Part shown: positions 52,283-64,000 of the stretch, one piece after another
Position numbering within the stretch: the stretch's first letter is position 1
How the letters are laid out: each line of letters begins with the position of its first letter
Source: Anastatus disparis
Taxonomy: Eukaryota; Arthropoda; Insecta; Hymenoptera; Eupelmidae
Direction: 5' to 3'
NCBI GenBank assembly: GCA_017163975.1
Contig: JAFFSR010000220.1
Coordinates: 17,192,001-17,256,000, forward strand
Length of the DNA: 64,000 nt
Made by a program: the position numbers and the translations under genes
The notes under the pieces: generated by a model
Seen by the model: only the letters and a program-made list of their open reading frames with translations
Told to the model about the DNA's origin: nothing
Databases searched by the model: none

Positions 52283-52478
52283 TTTAAATTTGTTTAACGT
52301 CGCTGTATTGATGCTATCATTCCGATGCTAATTGGCGACGGAGGTCGTTAGTGTGTTTGTGAATAAAGCACATGAAACGTACAGTGGTGCTTGTGTTGAT
52401 TGGCCGAGAACTGGATTCGAACTCGGAACCTCGAGATTCTGAATCCATTGCTCTACCGATTGAGCCACTGACGACCTA
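52283..52478 (-). mobile_element. tRNA-derived SINE, copy 5
   Basis: Minus-strand copy with an AGGTCGTCAGTGGCTCAATC head, a box B-like GAGTTCGAATCC, the family body and the GACGTTAAACAAATTT tail. The head again yields a SVAQSVEQ artefact frame. Confidence 0.92.
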
Positions 52479-53872
52479 CATATATATCTTCTTGAATCGA
52501 GAATTGGATAATAGAAGATGCCATTTTGGCAATACATTGCAAAAGTGCTATCTCTGTAATACGTTGTGGAAAATATTAGTTCGACGATGTGATGTGAAAG
52601 ATATTAAATTCTGTAAAAAAGAAAAAAAAACATTTTGAACGTGATACATTAAATTTTGGAAAATTTATTTTAAATAATCGCAATAGTTTGAATAAGTTTA
52701 AATTTATATTTAAACAAAACTAGTATTTAAAAATTTTTTAATATTATTCGTATCAATTATCTAAATAGTCTAAATTTATAAAAAAGAAAGTAATGTTTAT
52801 ATCACTGTGAAGTTTTTTAAGCTAAAGAAATTTTGATATTCCATGTTGTGCAGCAATTAAAGCAAAAATAGAAAAAGAAAAATCATGTTCTGTTAACTAA
52901 ACGTAGCAGGTCATGCAACCATTTATCATGAATTACCCTTGCGCTCTGCTTTTTTTTTTTATTTTTTACTTTATAAATGTACATGCTTGATGTGCATCGT
53001 ATTTACTATTCCGTTAACAAAATTGAGATAAATCTGACATTTGAGAAATAAAAAGTACTACCGTATTTCATATCGACGACTATGAAGTAGCAAAAACTAG
53101 ACGTTGATGTTCTGTAAAATATGAACCCTTTTCCGTGTTTATAAAATTTGAGATTTATTTTTATTTTTCCTTTTCAATATTTACGCGAGATATCAGATCT
53201 GCGCATTCGTATTCTATATTATTCTGTAATCGAATATAATTTTAACAAGTGTAAGAGTAAAAATTGTGAAGAAATTTGGCATATAATGAGTATTAAAAAT
53301 TTAAATTCTACGTGGATTTTTATTACTATTTTTACTACTTCATGAGTCTTGAGTTTGCCGAGTATTTTTATTTTAAATCAAAAGATTTTGTTTTTAACTT
53401 TTATTAAATTTTAAAAGTCAAAATATTTTAGAATTATTAGTTTGAAAACTATAAAATGTTTTTTTCATAAATGAATACAGAGAAAACTTCTAGAATAATA
53501 AAATAAGAAAATTCGACGTCATAATAGAACTTAATGTTACATATCTTTTGAAAAACAGTTTGAATTACGAGCCACTGTTTTGAGCTTTCATGGACAGCAA
53601 CGATAATATAGCTGTAAGCAAAGCAAGGTAGTCAGAGCTACCGACCGCAAAGACTAAAACTGTTTCACAAACATTGCCAATCATCTTCTTGTGCAGCCTC
53701 TTCTGTACAGTCATCTACAGGAGATTTCGTTTTAGAGATTTGTGCAGCCATTATCGCGTGATATCAAGGTTAAAGATATTAAAATTTGACCAAAATTTAG
53801 ATAATTAAAAAAAATAAATACTTCATGAGGAATAATTTTATTAGTTTTTACAATTAATTGCTTGTTGATAAT
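52479..53872. other. AT-rich non-coding stretch
   Basis: No gene is recognised. A patch of mixed composition at about 53560-53770 is unusual for this region but carries no coding signal I could support. Confidence 0.55.
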
Positions 53873-54236
53873 TTTTTAAAGGTGTAATTAATTCATTAAT
53901 CATTGTACGTGCCAAAATTCATGTTGACTATAATTTTCTTAAACCAAAAAATACAAGATAATTTCCTTTATCAAGACAGGACAGATAAGCAAATTTAGTG
54001 CAAAATAATAATGTTACAGTTGATGTGTCGACATATAATCAAGAGCAACATCTAAATTCACAGAAACATGTGGGTAATCTCAAGAGACGATGTTTTTTTC
54101 TCTGCCCAATTTGCTTATCTGTCTTGTCTTGATAAGAAAAGTTATAAAACTTTCAGAATGTTGGCTTGGTAATATTATTGTCAACAAGAATTTCTGGCTC
54201 GTGTAATGATCAACAAGCTCATTCCACCTTTAAAAA
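53873..54236. mobile_element. Foldback repeat, about 360 bp
   Basis: An imperfect palindrome with outer arms TTTTTAAAGGTG and its mirror CCACCTTTAAAAA, middle arms around ATTGTACGTGCCA/TGGCTCGTGTAATGAT, and strong inner arms TATCAAGACAGGACAGATAA against TTATCTGTCTTGTCTTGATA. A loop of about 110 bp separates the inner arms. There is no coding content. It is probably a MITE of unknown superfamily, as I could not define a target-site duplication. Confidence 0.7.
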
Positions 54237-54849
54237 TAAATTTGTCTGTACAAATCTTTTTTTTAGTGTAAACACTTTTATCTCATTTAAATGTAAATAT
54301 GTAATATCTTTTCAATTAAATGGAATTTAAAATTAAATTCTAAAATTTGTAAAATTATTTTAGAAATCTCTTTATATTTATCTTTATTAAAAACTTAAAT
54401 TAAAAAAAGTATATTTTTCGAAATTAAGGTTTATTAGAAACTAGTCATTTAGTAGATTGATGTCTCTAGAAAGGAGTCTCCAGCGTCAAGCTCTTTAAAG
54501 TTTAAGAAACTGCGTTGTCAAAGAATAAATAACTTCTAAGGAAAAGCATCAACTCTAGTTATGAAACAAATAATACATTAAGCTTCAACTTAGAAACTGA
54601 AAATGCTGAGATGAAAGTGAAAAATTTTTCATTATTTTATAATTATTATAATTTTTAATTAAAGGCATTTAAAATTGTAAAATATTTAATATTTACACTA
54701 CACAAAAATTAAATTTTTATTGAATTTATAATAGATGTATTATAAAATTGTTTTGCTCTAGATATTTGATATTTATTATTTCAAGTTCTAACAAATGTCG
54801 ATAAATTATTCATGTTGCTTTTTTCAAATTTTATTTTTCCTCGTTTGTT
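54237..54849. other. AT-rich non-coding stretch
   Basis: No gene or recognisable repeat is seen. The sequence is A/T-rich throughout. Confidence 0.55.
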
Positions 54850-55008
54850 TTTTTTAAATTTAGCATTCGGTAGGCGTAAAAAGCAAAAAAATACATGCTT
54901 TCAACGGTATTGATAAAAGCAGCTTCCAGAATTCACTTTCTTCCTATCACAATGGAGCCATACATGTAAAAATATTTGCATTTACTTCTTGTGTACAAAA
55001 CAAAAAAA
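54850..55008 (+). repeat. 150-bp direct repeat, copy 1
   Basis: It shares, with gaps and substitutions, a run of words with 56611-56768: GCATTCGGTA/ACATTTGGTA, TGATAAAAGCAG, TTCACTTTCTTCC, TGTAAAAATA and GCATTTACTTCTTGTGT/GCATTTACTTCTTGTAT. The order and spacing are kept. It is possibly an ancient interspersed element or an old local duplication. Confidence 0.75.
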
Positions 55009-56106
55009 TTTTTTCAAGTATTGTTTTAGTCAAAATAAAAATAGAGATTAAATTGACATATGTTCGAATAGTTGAAAGCTACTTTTTTATTTATTATTAT
55101 TATTATTCTTATTTACTTTAAAATTAGACTTATTTCTTAAATAATAATTTAAAACTTATAACTGACAAATATTCTTATTCTACGCAAACGGGAGACTATA
55201 AAATATGGTTCAGGTTACGAATTATTTATAGGTCACGGATTCGTCTCAAACTTTGAGAAATGATTTTACGGTCGGGAAATTGGAATTGGTATTTTAGTAT
55301 TGAATGAATGTTAAAATTTCAGGTACAGTTAAATACATCAATATTTTCTGCATATATGAACGTATACGAATATACAGACATTTCAGATCAAATGTCAAGT
55401 ATATTAAAACGTGAATTCTGTATTTCCGATTATAAAACTGTTTATCAAAAAGATTTAAAATTCCCACTCTAGATATTCTCCTTGTAAGTACGCAAAGATA
55501 ATTTTCAATGTCATTAATAAATACAACACATAGCGCATAAAATACTTACTTAGCACACTAACCAAGAGAGGTTTGGGATAAGTTTTTAGGTATAAAAATT
55601 TAAAGAAAACTAGAATTTTAGATCCTACTTGGAGAAAAATAATATTTTGTTTTATTATAATTGTTATTTTGAAAGGATTTAAGCTTAGATTCTATTTGAA
55701 AAAAATTTGAAGCTCTCGCTATTAATGGTAAAGAATTATAAGTGTTTAAAGACCTAGTAACTTTTCCAATGTCATTCTTTAATTATCTGTAACTAGGAAA
55801 ATATTTAGCATTGAAGTCTAAAATTTTGTTTTTCTTAATGTTTATACATACAGAATTATCTTACGAAATTTGAGCAGAATCGGTGACCTAAAATTCTGAC
55901 ACTTTTTTGGTTAGTACACATCAAAAAGCTTAACCTTGATTGGATAATTGCAAGTAACAAGAAAACTTTTCCACCCATCCAAAAAATCCTGTCAAGCATA
56001 CTTCTCACTTTGAATATGAGACACCTGAAAAAAAAACTTCGATAAGAATATTAAGAACCAACGTGAAGGTCTAAAAACTTTGTATCGTCAAATTTTTTTA
56101 TTTTAA
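55009..56106. other. AT-rich stretch between direct repeats
   Basis: No gene is recognised. A short patch with more mixed composition at about 55190-55330 has no coding signal. Confidence 0.55.
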
Positions 56107-56491
56107 CAGCAGGCCGGAGTAGAACCTGATACCGACCGAGTAACAATTGAGTTGTTTGTTATTTACTCAAGTATTAATCGGTGTATCTTCAAAATAAAGG
56201 TTGATCGCAATAGATATTATTATTATGAATATCTATGCACAAGAAAAAAAAAATCTACCGATTTGTTTTTGAGAAAAGTAAGGAACGTCGAAGTAAAAGA
56301 TTATGTTTATAATATTTTCGCGTTCCTTACTTTTCTCAAAAACAAAGCGATAGATTTTTTTTTTCTTGTGCATAAATATTTGTAATAATAATATCTATTG
56401 CGCTTAACCTTCAATTTGCAGATACACCGATTAATACTTGAGTAAATAACAAAAATGCCAATTAGACAAGGACAGCGAATCCGGCCTGCTC
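56107..56491. mobile_element. Palindromic MITE with TTAA duplication
   Basis: A 385-bp near-perfect palindrome. Its ends are AGCAGGCCGGA (56108-56118) and TCCGGCCTGCT (56480-56490), with arms of about 150 bp containing TTACTCAAGTATTAATCGGT and GAAAAGTAAGGAACG and their mirrors. TTAA occurs at 56103-56106 and 56492-56495, one base outside each end, matching the TTAA duplications of piggyBac-like or Kolobok-like transposons. There is no protein; the open frame crossing it is a by-product of the hairpin. Confidence 0.82.
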
Positions 56492-56610
56492 TTAAATCAT
56501 AATACAGTACGGTTTCACTAGTAAATATTTGGTAGTCATCAGTTTAAACTCCTAACAATCGTAAATACATTATTTATGTTTCTTTATTACAATTTTTATG
56601 TTTCTTGCTT

Positions 56611-56768
56611 GTTTCTTTGAATTTAACATTTGGTATAGGTACAAAGTGCAAAAAATCACATGCTTTTAACGATACTGATAAAAGCAGTCTTCGGGATTTC
56701 ACTTTCTTCCATTAAACTTGGGCCATAAATGTAAAAATACATGCATTTACTTCTTGTATCCAAAATGA
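56611..56768 (+). repeat. 150-bp direct repeat, copy 2
   Basis: Second copy of the repeat at 54850-55008, in the same orientation about 1.76 kb away. The TTAA-flanked MITE lies between the two. Confidence 0.75.
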
Positions 56769-59618
56769 AAATTCTCTTGAGAATTTAGTAAGAATAAAAG
56801 TTACGGTTATTGAATCAGTATATTTTTAAATAATCTATTGTTGTTATTCTTTTTATTTTTATGTATATTGTTATTGTTATTATCTTTCAAATTTGTTTTT
56901 AAACTATAAAAACATTATTATTATTTGAAAAAGCAAACTGTTTTCTTAAATTTATATTGTATTCTGATTTTATTTACAAAAATTTCAAACCATTAAAAAC
57001 GAATTTATCCATGTTCATCCACAATAAAATCAACATAATTTCATTTATCTAAATACTTTATTTTCCATCTTGTAAGTACGAAGCGTAAACAGAGTAAGAA
57101 AAACAAGGGGGAGCGGGGCGGTTAAAATGAAGGTGAAAACGGACTTTAAAGGCGTATATACTCTTGGCTTTTCGAGTCTTCTCTCATCCATTTCATTTTC
57201 ACTACTTCGTTTTCTTAACACTTAGATAAATGCAAAAGTTGCAAGCACGTTTTACTGCGTTTTCTATATACATTTTCCAGTGTTATACAGTCATTTTCTT
57301 TACAACTCCAGAAAGTGAAAAAAAAAAGAAGAAAATACTTTCCTCACTTGGAATTCAAATGTATCGTGAAGATGAACGACATGAGAAAATACACAGTTTT
57401 TTTTTTGGTACAAACAAAAGAGTAGATCTTTTATTCGAATGAGTTTTCAAATTCATACTGTGCAAATTCAATGCATGTTTTATGTGTATATTTTATAAAA
57501 TGAAAGTGGCAGCTGAAGATTGTTTTGACAAAAATGTCAGAGTGTTGTTTATTATTACTTTTTTTTTTAATGAAAAAAGAAAAAAAGTTTTTGTTTTAGT
57601 TATTACGGATTTATAAAAGCACGTTTTTTAATTTTTGAAATATTGGGTTTGAATATTTTACGATTGCTTTTATTTTAATTTAAAAAAAAAAATGGTTTTG
57701 AGAAATCTATTGAAAGAATTGTAAAAAAATTGTTAATAAATAAATATGCTCTTTTTATTGATAAAAGCAAGAATATTCAAAAATTTATTTGGAATACTAA
57801 AATTTATTCTTTTTTTTTGTATTTCACAATATATTTACAGTATTTTTTTAATAATCAACGTTTAGTAAAAAAAAAATACTTGAATTGCATTTTGGTTATT
57901 GTGTTAGCCTTTTCATAAAATTGTTTTCCAAATCATTGATATTCTCTATTCCCTTCAATTTTCGTACATAACAAAGTTAATAAAAAAATAGAATCTTTTT
58001 CGCTCTTTTTTTAATGCTATTCATAACAGTTATCTTTTTGTGTAATCAAATCTAAAAGAAACAAATTTACCACTCTGTGGAATATATCTACATGCTGTTG
58101 AGAATAAAAAAGCCATTATTCGTGTTTCCTTTTTATTTTTCAAAAAGACTAGCGTTAAAAATTCCAGCGTATATACGTTTTGCGGCCTAAATTTACGATA
58201 TCGAGTACACGATATGTGCACACCTTTAAAAAGTACTAGAGAAATAAATGAAATTCCAGGAATTTCTTCTTTTTTTTTTTAACACCTATAAAACTTTCTA
58301 AAATTCGGAATTTTTTCTATAGACCCCTATACGTTTTAATGTTCGTCATTGTATTGTTGCTCTTCTTTTCTGGCACTTTTTATGTTCGCGCAAAAGTAAA
58401 TGAGCAAATCTTCTTTATTTGTTGTTCTTTTTTCTTCCATTTTTTTTCATAATGCCCGACCATCTATGCGACCACGTTTTCGTCGCTTTGGTATTTTTAT
58501 TTTCATTTTAAATTTCTTCTTTTTTTTTCTCTTTCTGTTGAAAAGCACGTAATTCGTGTCCGTGTGGTTAGAGTAAGGGAATTTTTTTTTTCATACTTTG
58601 TTACACTCTCCGAGTCATAAAATAGTTGCGAGCCACCCCTCCTTACGAGATATGGAAAAAGTTTACTGATGCGGGTAAATGAAGCGTCAGAGTCTTCAGC
58701 AAGCTCGTTTCTTTATTTTTTTTCTTTTTTTTTTGTTTAAGAAACACAGATAATTATTTCTTTCGGTATAATGAGGGAATGTTCAGGTTTCCTTCGTAAA
58801 TTTTCTCTCCCCTTTCTTTTTTATACACATTGATAAAAGAAAAACTTTTTTAGAGTATCATTAAATGACTGTGAAGTTACTTGGAAATTGTTAAAAAGTG
58901 GCATTATGGAAATAAAGTATGAGCTTCCATTTATTCTTTTTTTTTCATCGAACAACCAAAAAATTTAAAAAAATCTCTTTTATGCTTTTACAAGTTTCGC
59001 TCTTAAATTTACTTATGTCATTAAATTACTTTGAATAATGTACGTGTAACTATTGCACTTGTTGTATAAATGGAAAGTGTTCATAATTTTAAAAACTTGA
59101 TAGTTTTATATCGTTTAAATTATGTTTTATGAAAGTATTTACTATTCGCTTGAACTTTGTATTTATGTTTGTAACTTTATATCCTTTGTAAGGTTGATTT
59201 GATACGTGAAACTGGAGAATTTTATAAATTTTACAAGTTCTTGAAAAAGAAGATCAAGTTTATTTTCAATGTTTTTTATCAAATTTTTATTGCTTCAGAG
59301 ATAAAAAGTTTTTAAGACTTACCAAATAAAAATGTTAATAGTTATGAGTTTTAGTATTTTTTAATTACACATTTCGTATTATTTTGTTGATGAGTTTACA
59401 AACTTTATAAAAGCAACAGATATTTTTTTCATGTTAAATAAAAGGGAATGAATTCTTACTTATCCCTAATTATTGGATTATTTGTACATAAAAATATATA
59501 AAAATTATAATGTATTGACAGTCAGGTAAAAGAAAATGGTTTCACAAGTCTTTGTTTTTGCCATTACTTTTGTTATGATTTTACAAACGTAATAATAAAT
59601 ATAATGAAAACACAATTT
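56769..59618. other. AT-rich non-coding stretch
   Basis: No gene is recognised. Mixed-composition patches lie at about 57080-57240 and 58370-58720. Long T runs and A/T-rich tracts dominate the rest. Confidence 0.55.
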
Positions 59619-59815
59619 GAGGTCGCCAGTGGCTCAGTCAGTAGAGCGATAGATTCGTAATCTCGAGGACCCGAGTTCGAATCCCGCTCTTACACGATTG
59701 ATACAAGCACCACTGTACGTTACATGTGCTTTGTTTACAAACACACTGAGAAACCTCCGTCGCTAATTAGCATCGTAATGATGGCATAAATGCAGCAACG
59801 TTAAATAAAATTAAA
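59619..59815 (+). mobile_element. tRNA-derived SINE, copy 6
   Basis: Plus-strand copy: GAGGTCGCCAGTGGCTCAG head, CGT at the anticodon position, box B-like GAGTTCGAATCCC, family body, tail GCAACGTTAAATAAAATT and an A run of about 14. I see no clear target-site duplication. Confidence 0.93.
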
Positions 59816-62800
59816 AAAAAAAAAAATTATTTGTTCGTATATTTCAATACTTCTACGTATTATAAATTGATACATTTTTGTTTTAAAATATGATATAATT
59901 TTTTATTTTTTGTATAGGATTTTGAGTAATTTTTTTTTTTTTAAATTTATTCGAGAACAATTTAACAAGATTATTCACAGAATTGAATTTATGAATTGCG
60001 TAAATTACTAGAAATATTAATTCAAAATATTTAGGATATTATTTTTAAAATTTTAGATACAATAAATTATTTATTTATACTTTACCCGCAATTGAAAGAC
60101 TTTTTTTACATCTTCTTTTTTTTCTACATTTCATCTTTTCCTTTTATTAAAATCATTCAAGAATATTTTCACGTAACACGCGTTACTAAGATTTCGGCAG
60201 CACATCATACATAATTCACAAGTAATAATAACGACAAAAAGAAACTGAAATCAAAAAAAAAAATGAAGAAGAAAAAAAAAACGAAAATAAAGACGAGAAG
60301 AAAGAAAAAGCGAACACTGCGCGCTCGCATGAAATTGACAAGAGATAGGGTGTGCGGTAATCATAGCCTTCGCTTCAATTTTCATCTAATCGTCCAACCT
60401 TCTTTTTTATCTCTATAGATATATACATGTACTTTAGGTGTACATATCTACCTCGTCGTTGTCTTATATTTTCTTCTCTTCTCTTTTTCCTTTCATGATA
60501 CGAAGCGTATGAATTCCGGATATATCGAGGGGGAGAAAGAAGTGCCTCGAGCAAAATTTTGCAAGCGAGGGCAATTTCACGTAAAAAGAAGAGAGAAAGA
60601 GAGAGGGAGGTGATTTTTTTTTCGTAGAGAAAGAATGTTTGATGATCGAAGAAGAGAAATGCTAATTATTCAAATAAAAAAAAATACACTGAATCTGTAT
60701 TTAATGGAATTTAAGTTACGTTTAATGAAATACGTTATTAAAAGAAAGTAGATTTTGGGAGATTTTAAAATTGTAATTAAATTAAATTAGAGAATAAACT
60801 TCATTTATAATAATATATTTTAATTTCCTATAGCTAAACACGCACACACACAAAACACACACATATACGCTCTCATGCATACATATACTGATAAACGCAT
60901 ACATATTTGAGTATGAAACGGGTGTATATAATTATTCATATGTTTATAGAAAATTCAAAGATGGTTGTATCTTGACTCATAATGACATGCAGTAATGGCA
61001 AATATGATTTTGTCGAAGTCTATTTTTAAATATATTTACTTCTAGATACAAGACTTATAAAAAATTGATCTAGAGATTAAATAATATTTTTACAAAATTT
61101 GGATATGGATTATGATTTATGTGACTGGAGGAAGACATTGAGTTCTTTTTATTTTTCATAAAACTATTTAAAAACTTATATTTATTTTGATGTTTTCGAA
61201 TTTCAAAAAATTTAAAAACATCAAAATAAAAAAATCTTTATAATTTTCAATATTAAAACTGATATTGTTTAGCCAACCTAAATGTAAAAATTTTTGCAGT
61301 TGAACAATCAAAATATTTTCCAAAAAAAATTTTCAATTTATTGAAAAAAGAAAAACAAAAGGAGAAATTACTTAACTGTTTTCATTAGAGAAAAATTATT
61401 AGCTCAAAATAAACTTAATCTTAGAACTTTCATATATATATTTTCCCAATTCGACATGATATGGCAGCCGTGTAAATTCAATAACTTCACTTCTTCTTTG
61501 TAATGCCTTGAGCGAGAGGTTATATATATACAGACCAAGTATATCAAAGGAAAATCAAGTATAAAAGTAATACTCGTCTGACCACCTACGGTTAGGTACA
61601 TCTTTTTTTTTTTTGTTTTTATTTTTTGTTGTTGGTATAAGTTCCTTGATCTTTTTACTCTTTAGTTACTACACTTATACGCGATATTATAAAGTAGCGC
61701 TTGCTCAGCTGTTTTTGCTTCGGCCTTTAAATGTGTTAAAGGATGATGGAGTCATTCATTTTATGTGTACAACTTTTTTTATTTCGCTTTTTTTTTTCGT
61801 TTGAGGTGTATTTATTAGACATTTTATTAAGTGTGAACTTTATGTATTATCGATTGTAAAAAAATGGCATTTGGTACAAATAATGTTGTTTAGATAGACG
61901 TTTAAAGTGCCGTATACTGGACAACTTTTATTATTTGTTGTTGGGATTTAGGGAAAAATAAAAGTTGAAAAATATATACAAACGTATGAAACTATTACAT
62001 AAAAATAACCCAAAAATTTACGAGACATAAAAACTAAATTCATCACTAAAAAAGTTTTGGAAATAATAAAATGTTTATAGTTTTTTCAGGATATTTTTAT
62101 TATATTCAAATACAAATAGAACAAAAAATTACGGTTATCATTTGTTTGTCTATAACTATAAAAATTTTCAAAAAAAGCACTTTAAAAAATACAATTCAAT
62201 TTTCAGAGGCTTAATAAAAGAGCCTATTAAGTACAAATTAAGCATTTTTTATTCAAAGGCAAAAACAAAAGCTTTTATGCGAAAAAAAAGTCTGCATCAC
62301 TTTCAAGTTACATAAAGATTCATGTTGGGCTCTAAGAAATTTTTCACAATTTTCCATATAAAATAAGAAGCAGAAATAAAAGGAGAGCAAACTCTTTGGG
62401 GGCTAAAAAGAATGTACAGTAAAAACAAGACAGACATCGATTTACGTGTGCAACTCACAAGGATTTTTATCTTCAGCAATAGCTAGAAAAAAGAAAAAAA
62501 CACGGAAAAAAAAAATAAAATAAAGGAGAGAGAACGATGGTTATTTCTCTTTTTTTATGTTGTTTCAGCATTACTGTTTTCCTTTTCTTATTTTGTTTTT
62601 GTACAAGAGTAGAAATAAGCGTTCCAGAAGATTTCTTTGAAGCACGTGCAGCGTATAGAACGATGTTACATGCATCGCTCGTAAAAGCAGTAAAAGTCAA
62701 GTTTTGGGATATACACACGTTTCTTCAATTGATTACAAACGAAGAGATCTTAATCTTACGAATTATGATTGTCTATCAGTCATTGTATTAGAGACGTTTT

Positions 62801-64000
62801 ATTGTCAGGGGGTAATTTACTGTTTTTCGAACTTATTTCATATTTTATTGACTGTATATTAGTAAATTTGTTTGAACATTTTATTTTTGTTGTTACAGTA
62901 TTTTTGTTTTCGAATAAGAAGTATAATATTTGATCTTTGGAATAACAAAACATCTAAGATGAAAATCAACTTCTATAAACTAAATTTCTTAACTTATTTT
63001 CAAATACCTAAATTATAAAAAATTTAAATAAACAACAAAAAATATAAGCCTAAATGAATTTCTTTTTTTCTTTATTATTTTGCTTCAATAATTTTCCTAA
63101 CTATTGATAAAAATCCTTCAAATGAATGCATATAGAAGAATTTTTTAAATTCTTGTTAATAATCAAAGTGAATATTAAATTTAACGTTCGATCTTTCGTG
63201 AAATAATTTTAAAATTTAACATTAGGAATTTTCACTTGAAATAATACCAATTGTCTCCCGAACGAACAAACACTTCGAATTTCATTAAATGAATTCCAAA
63301 CGCCTGTCTGAGCCTTCTCCGATTCTCTAAATCTTGCTGCTCACTCACTTTGCTTTATCTTTCTCTCTCTGTCTCTTTTTCTCTCTCTTATAAAAGCTAG
63401 TTAATAACTCTTCCGTTGGAAGCTTTCCTGCTTTGACAAACATAAGAGAGAAAAAGATATAGAAGTCAAATCAGTCGAGCGATCGTGTAATTGATTTTCG
63501 GCCGAGTAATTATAAAATGCTTATGAGTTTTATATTGATTTGAATTATCATTAATTTGAATTCCATCAATAATCTTTACGGTAAAAAATTCATTTTATTT
63601 GGAGCTTATTTGAAAATTTCTTAAGCACCCAGCTTTTTTATTGAAAGATGAGGGCGAGAAAAAGTGAAAAAAATAAATAAATAAAAAAAAAACAAAGTTA
63701 AGGTGCAAAAGAAAAAAAGAGAAGGAAACCTTATATGGTACGAAGTGGTCTGTCTGTCTTCTTCGATATTCTCTTTGTTTTATCCAAGTCGATTCTTCTT
63801 TCACGTCGGTTGCTTTATCCCAAGTTGTATATACGCCTTCATGCACTTCTTTATGTATTTTTCTTATTGGCTGGGCTTTTGCTGTGTGGTGCTGGCTTTT
63901 ATTATTTGATTTTTTTCTCTCTCTCCCTCTTCGCGCTTCATTGATTTTTGCTTTATACTTCAATAAGCTGTTTGTGACGGAATAACTATTATTTCCATTT
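59816..64000. other. AT-rich non-coding flank
   Basis: No gene is recognised. It includes a purine-rich tract (about 60240-60320), a short CA run (about 60840-60865), and mixed patches at about 60160-60660, 61420-61800, 62250-62800, 63240-63530 and 63700-63960. An 84-codon plus-strand frame at 62537 starts with a hydrophobic stretch, but an 81-codon frame runs opposite it, so I do not call it. Confidence 0.55.

Noticed and set aside
56152..56385. 77-codon frame across the TTAA MITE
   Set aside because: It runs through the two hairpin arms, and the residues mirror the inverted repeat.
62537..62791. 84-codon frame with a signal-peptide-like start
   Set aside because: An 81-codon frame lies on the opposite strand, frames this long are expected by chance here, and no promoter or conservation evidence is visible.

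Overview
The window reads as non-coding, AT-rich animal DNA, most likely from an insect. The composition, the arthropod-type TATA/TCAGT core promoter, the tRNA-derived SINEs and the mix of mobile elements all point to an arthropod. A hymenopteran is a reasonable guess but cannot be shown from the sequence. I find no conserved host protein gene. Open frames of 60-110 codons occur throughout, on both strands, at about the density chance gives at this base composition.

The main feature is one huge palindrome at 26221-42447 (16.2 kb). Two nearly identical arms (26221-33856 and 34797-42447) face each other across a 940-bp spacer. The outer ends read AGTAGATAGG...CCTATCTACT and are flanked by a perfect 6-bp direct repeat, ACTGTA, so this is an inserted mobile element. 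The 6-bp duplication, the 5'-AG ends, the total size, and a fragment of a retroviral-type integrase C-terminus in each arm all fit a Polinton/Maverick DNA transposon. It is not an intact one: no DNA polymerase, ATPase, protease or capsid gene is present, and the whole element consists of half an element plus its mirror image.

From the end inwards, each arm holds: short subterminal motifs; a ladder of tandem repeats with a 308-bp period; a TATA/Inr promoter; a four-exon, all phase-0 gene for an unrecognised 321-aa charged protein, with a 1.5-kb repeat element in its third intron; an AAAAGTATGG minisatellite in its 3' region; the integrase remnant on the opposite strand; and a second repeat element (hairpin end, GT run, hAT-type MITE, array of about 164-bp units) in which the mirror symmetry breaks off. 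The spacer carries the degraded 3' end of a Penelope-like retroelement on the minus strand: a frameshifted GIY-YIG-region tail and a hammerhead-ribozyme-like motif.

The flanks (1-26214 and 42454-64000) look like a long intron or intergenic DNA. They contain six copies of one tRNA-derived SINE, a TTAA-flanked palindromic MITE, a second foldback repeat, a 150-bp direct repeat pair, microsatellites, a plausible recursive splice site, and scattered patches of higher complexity that could be regulatory.
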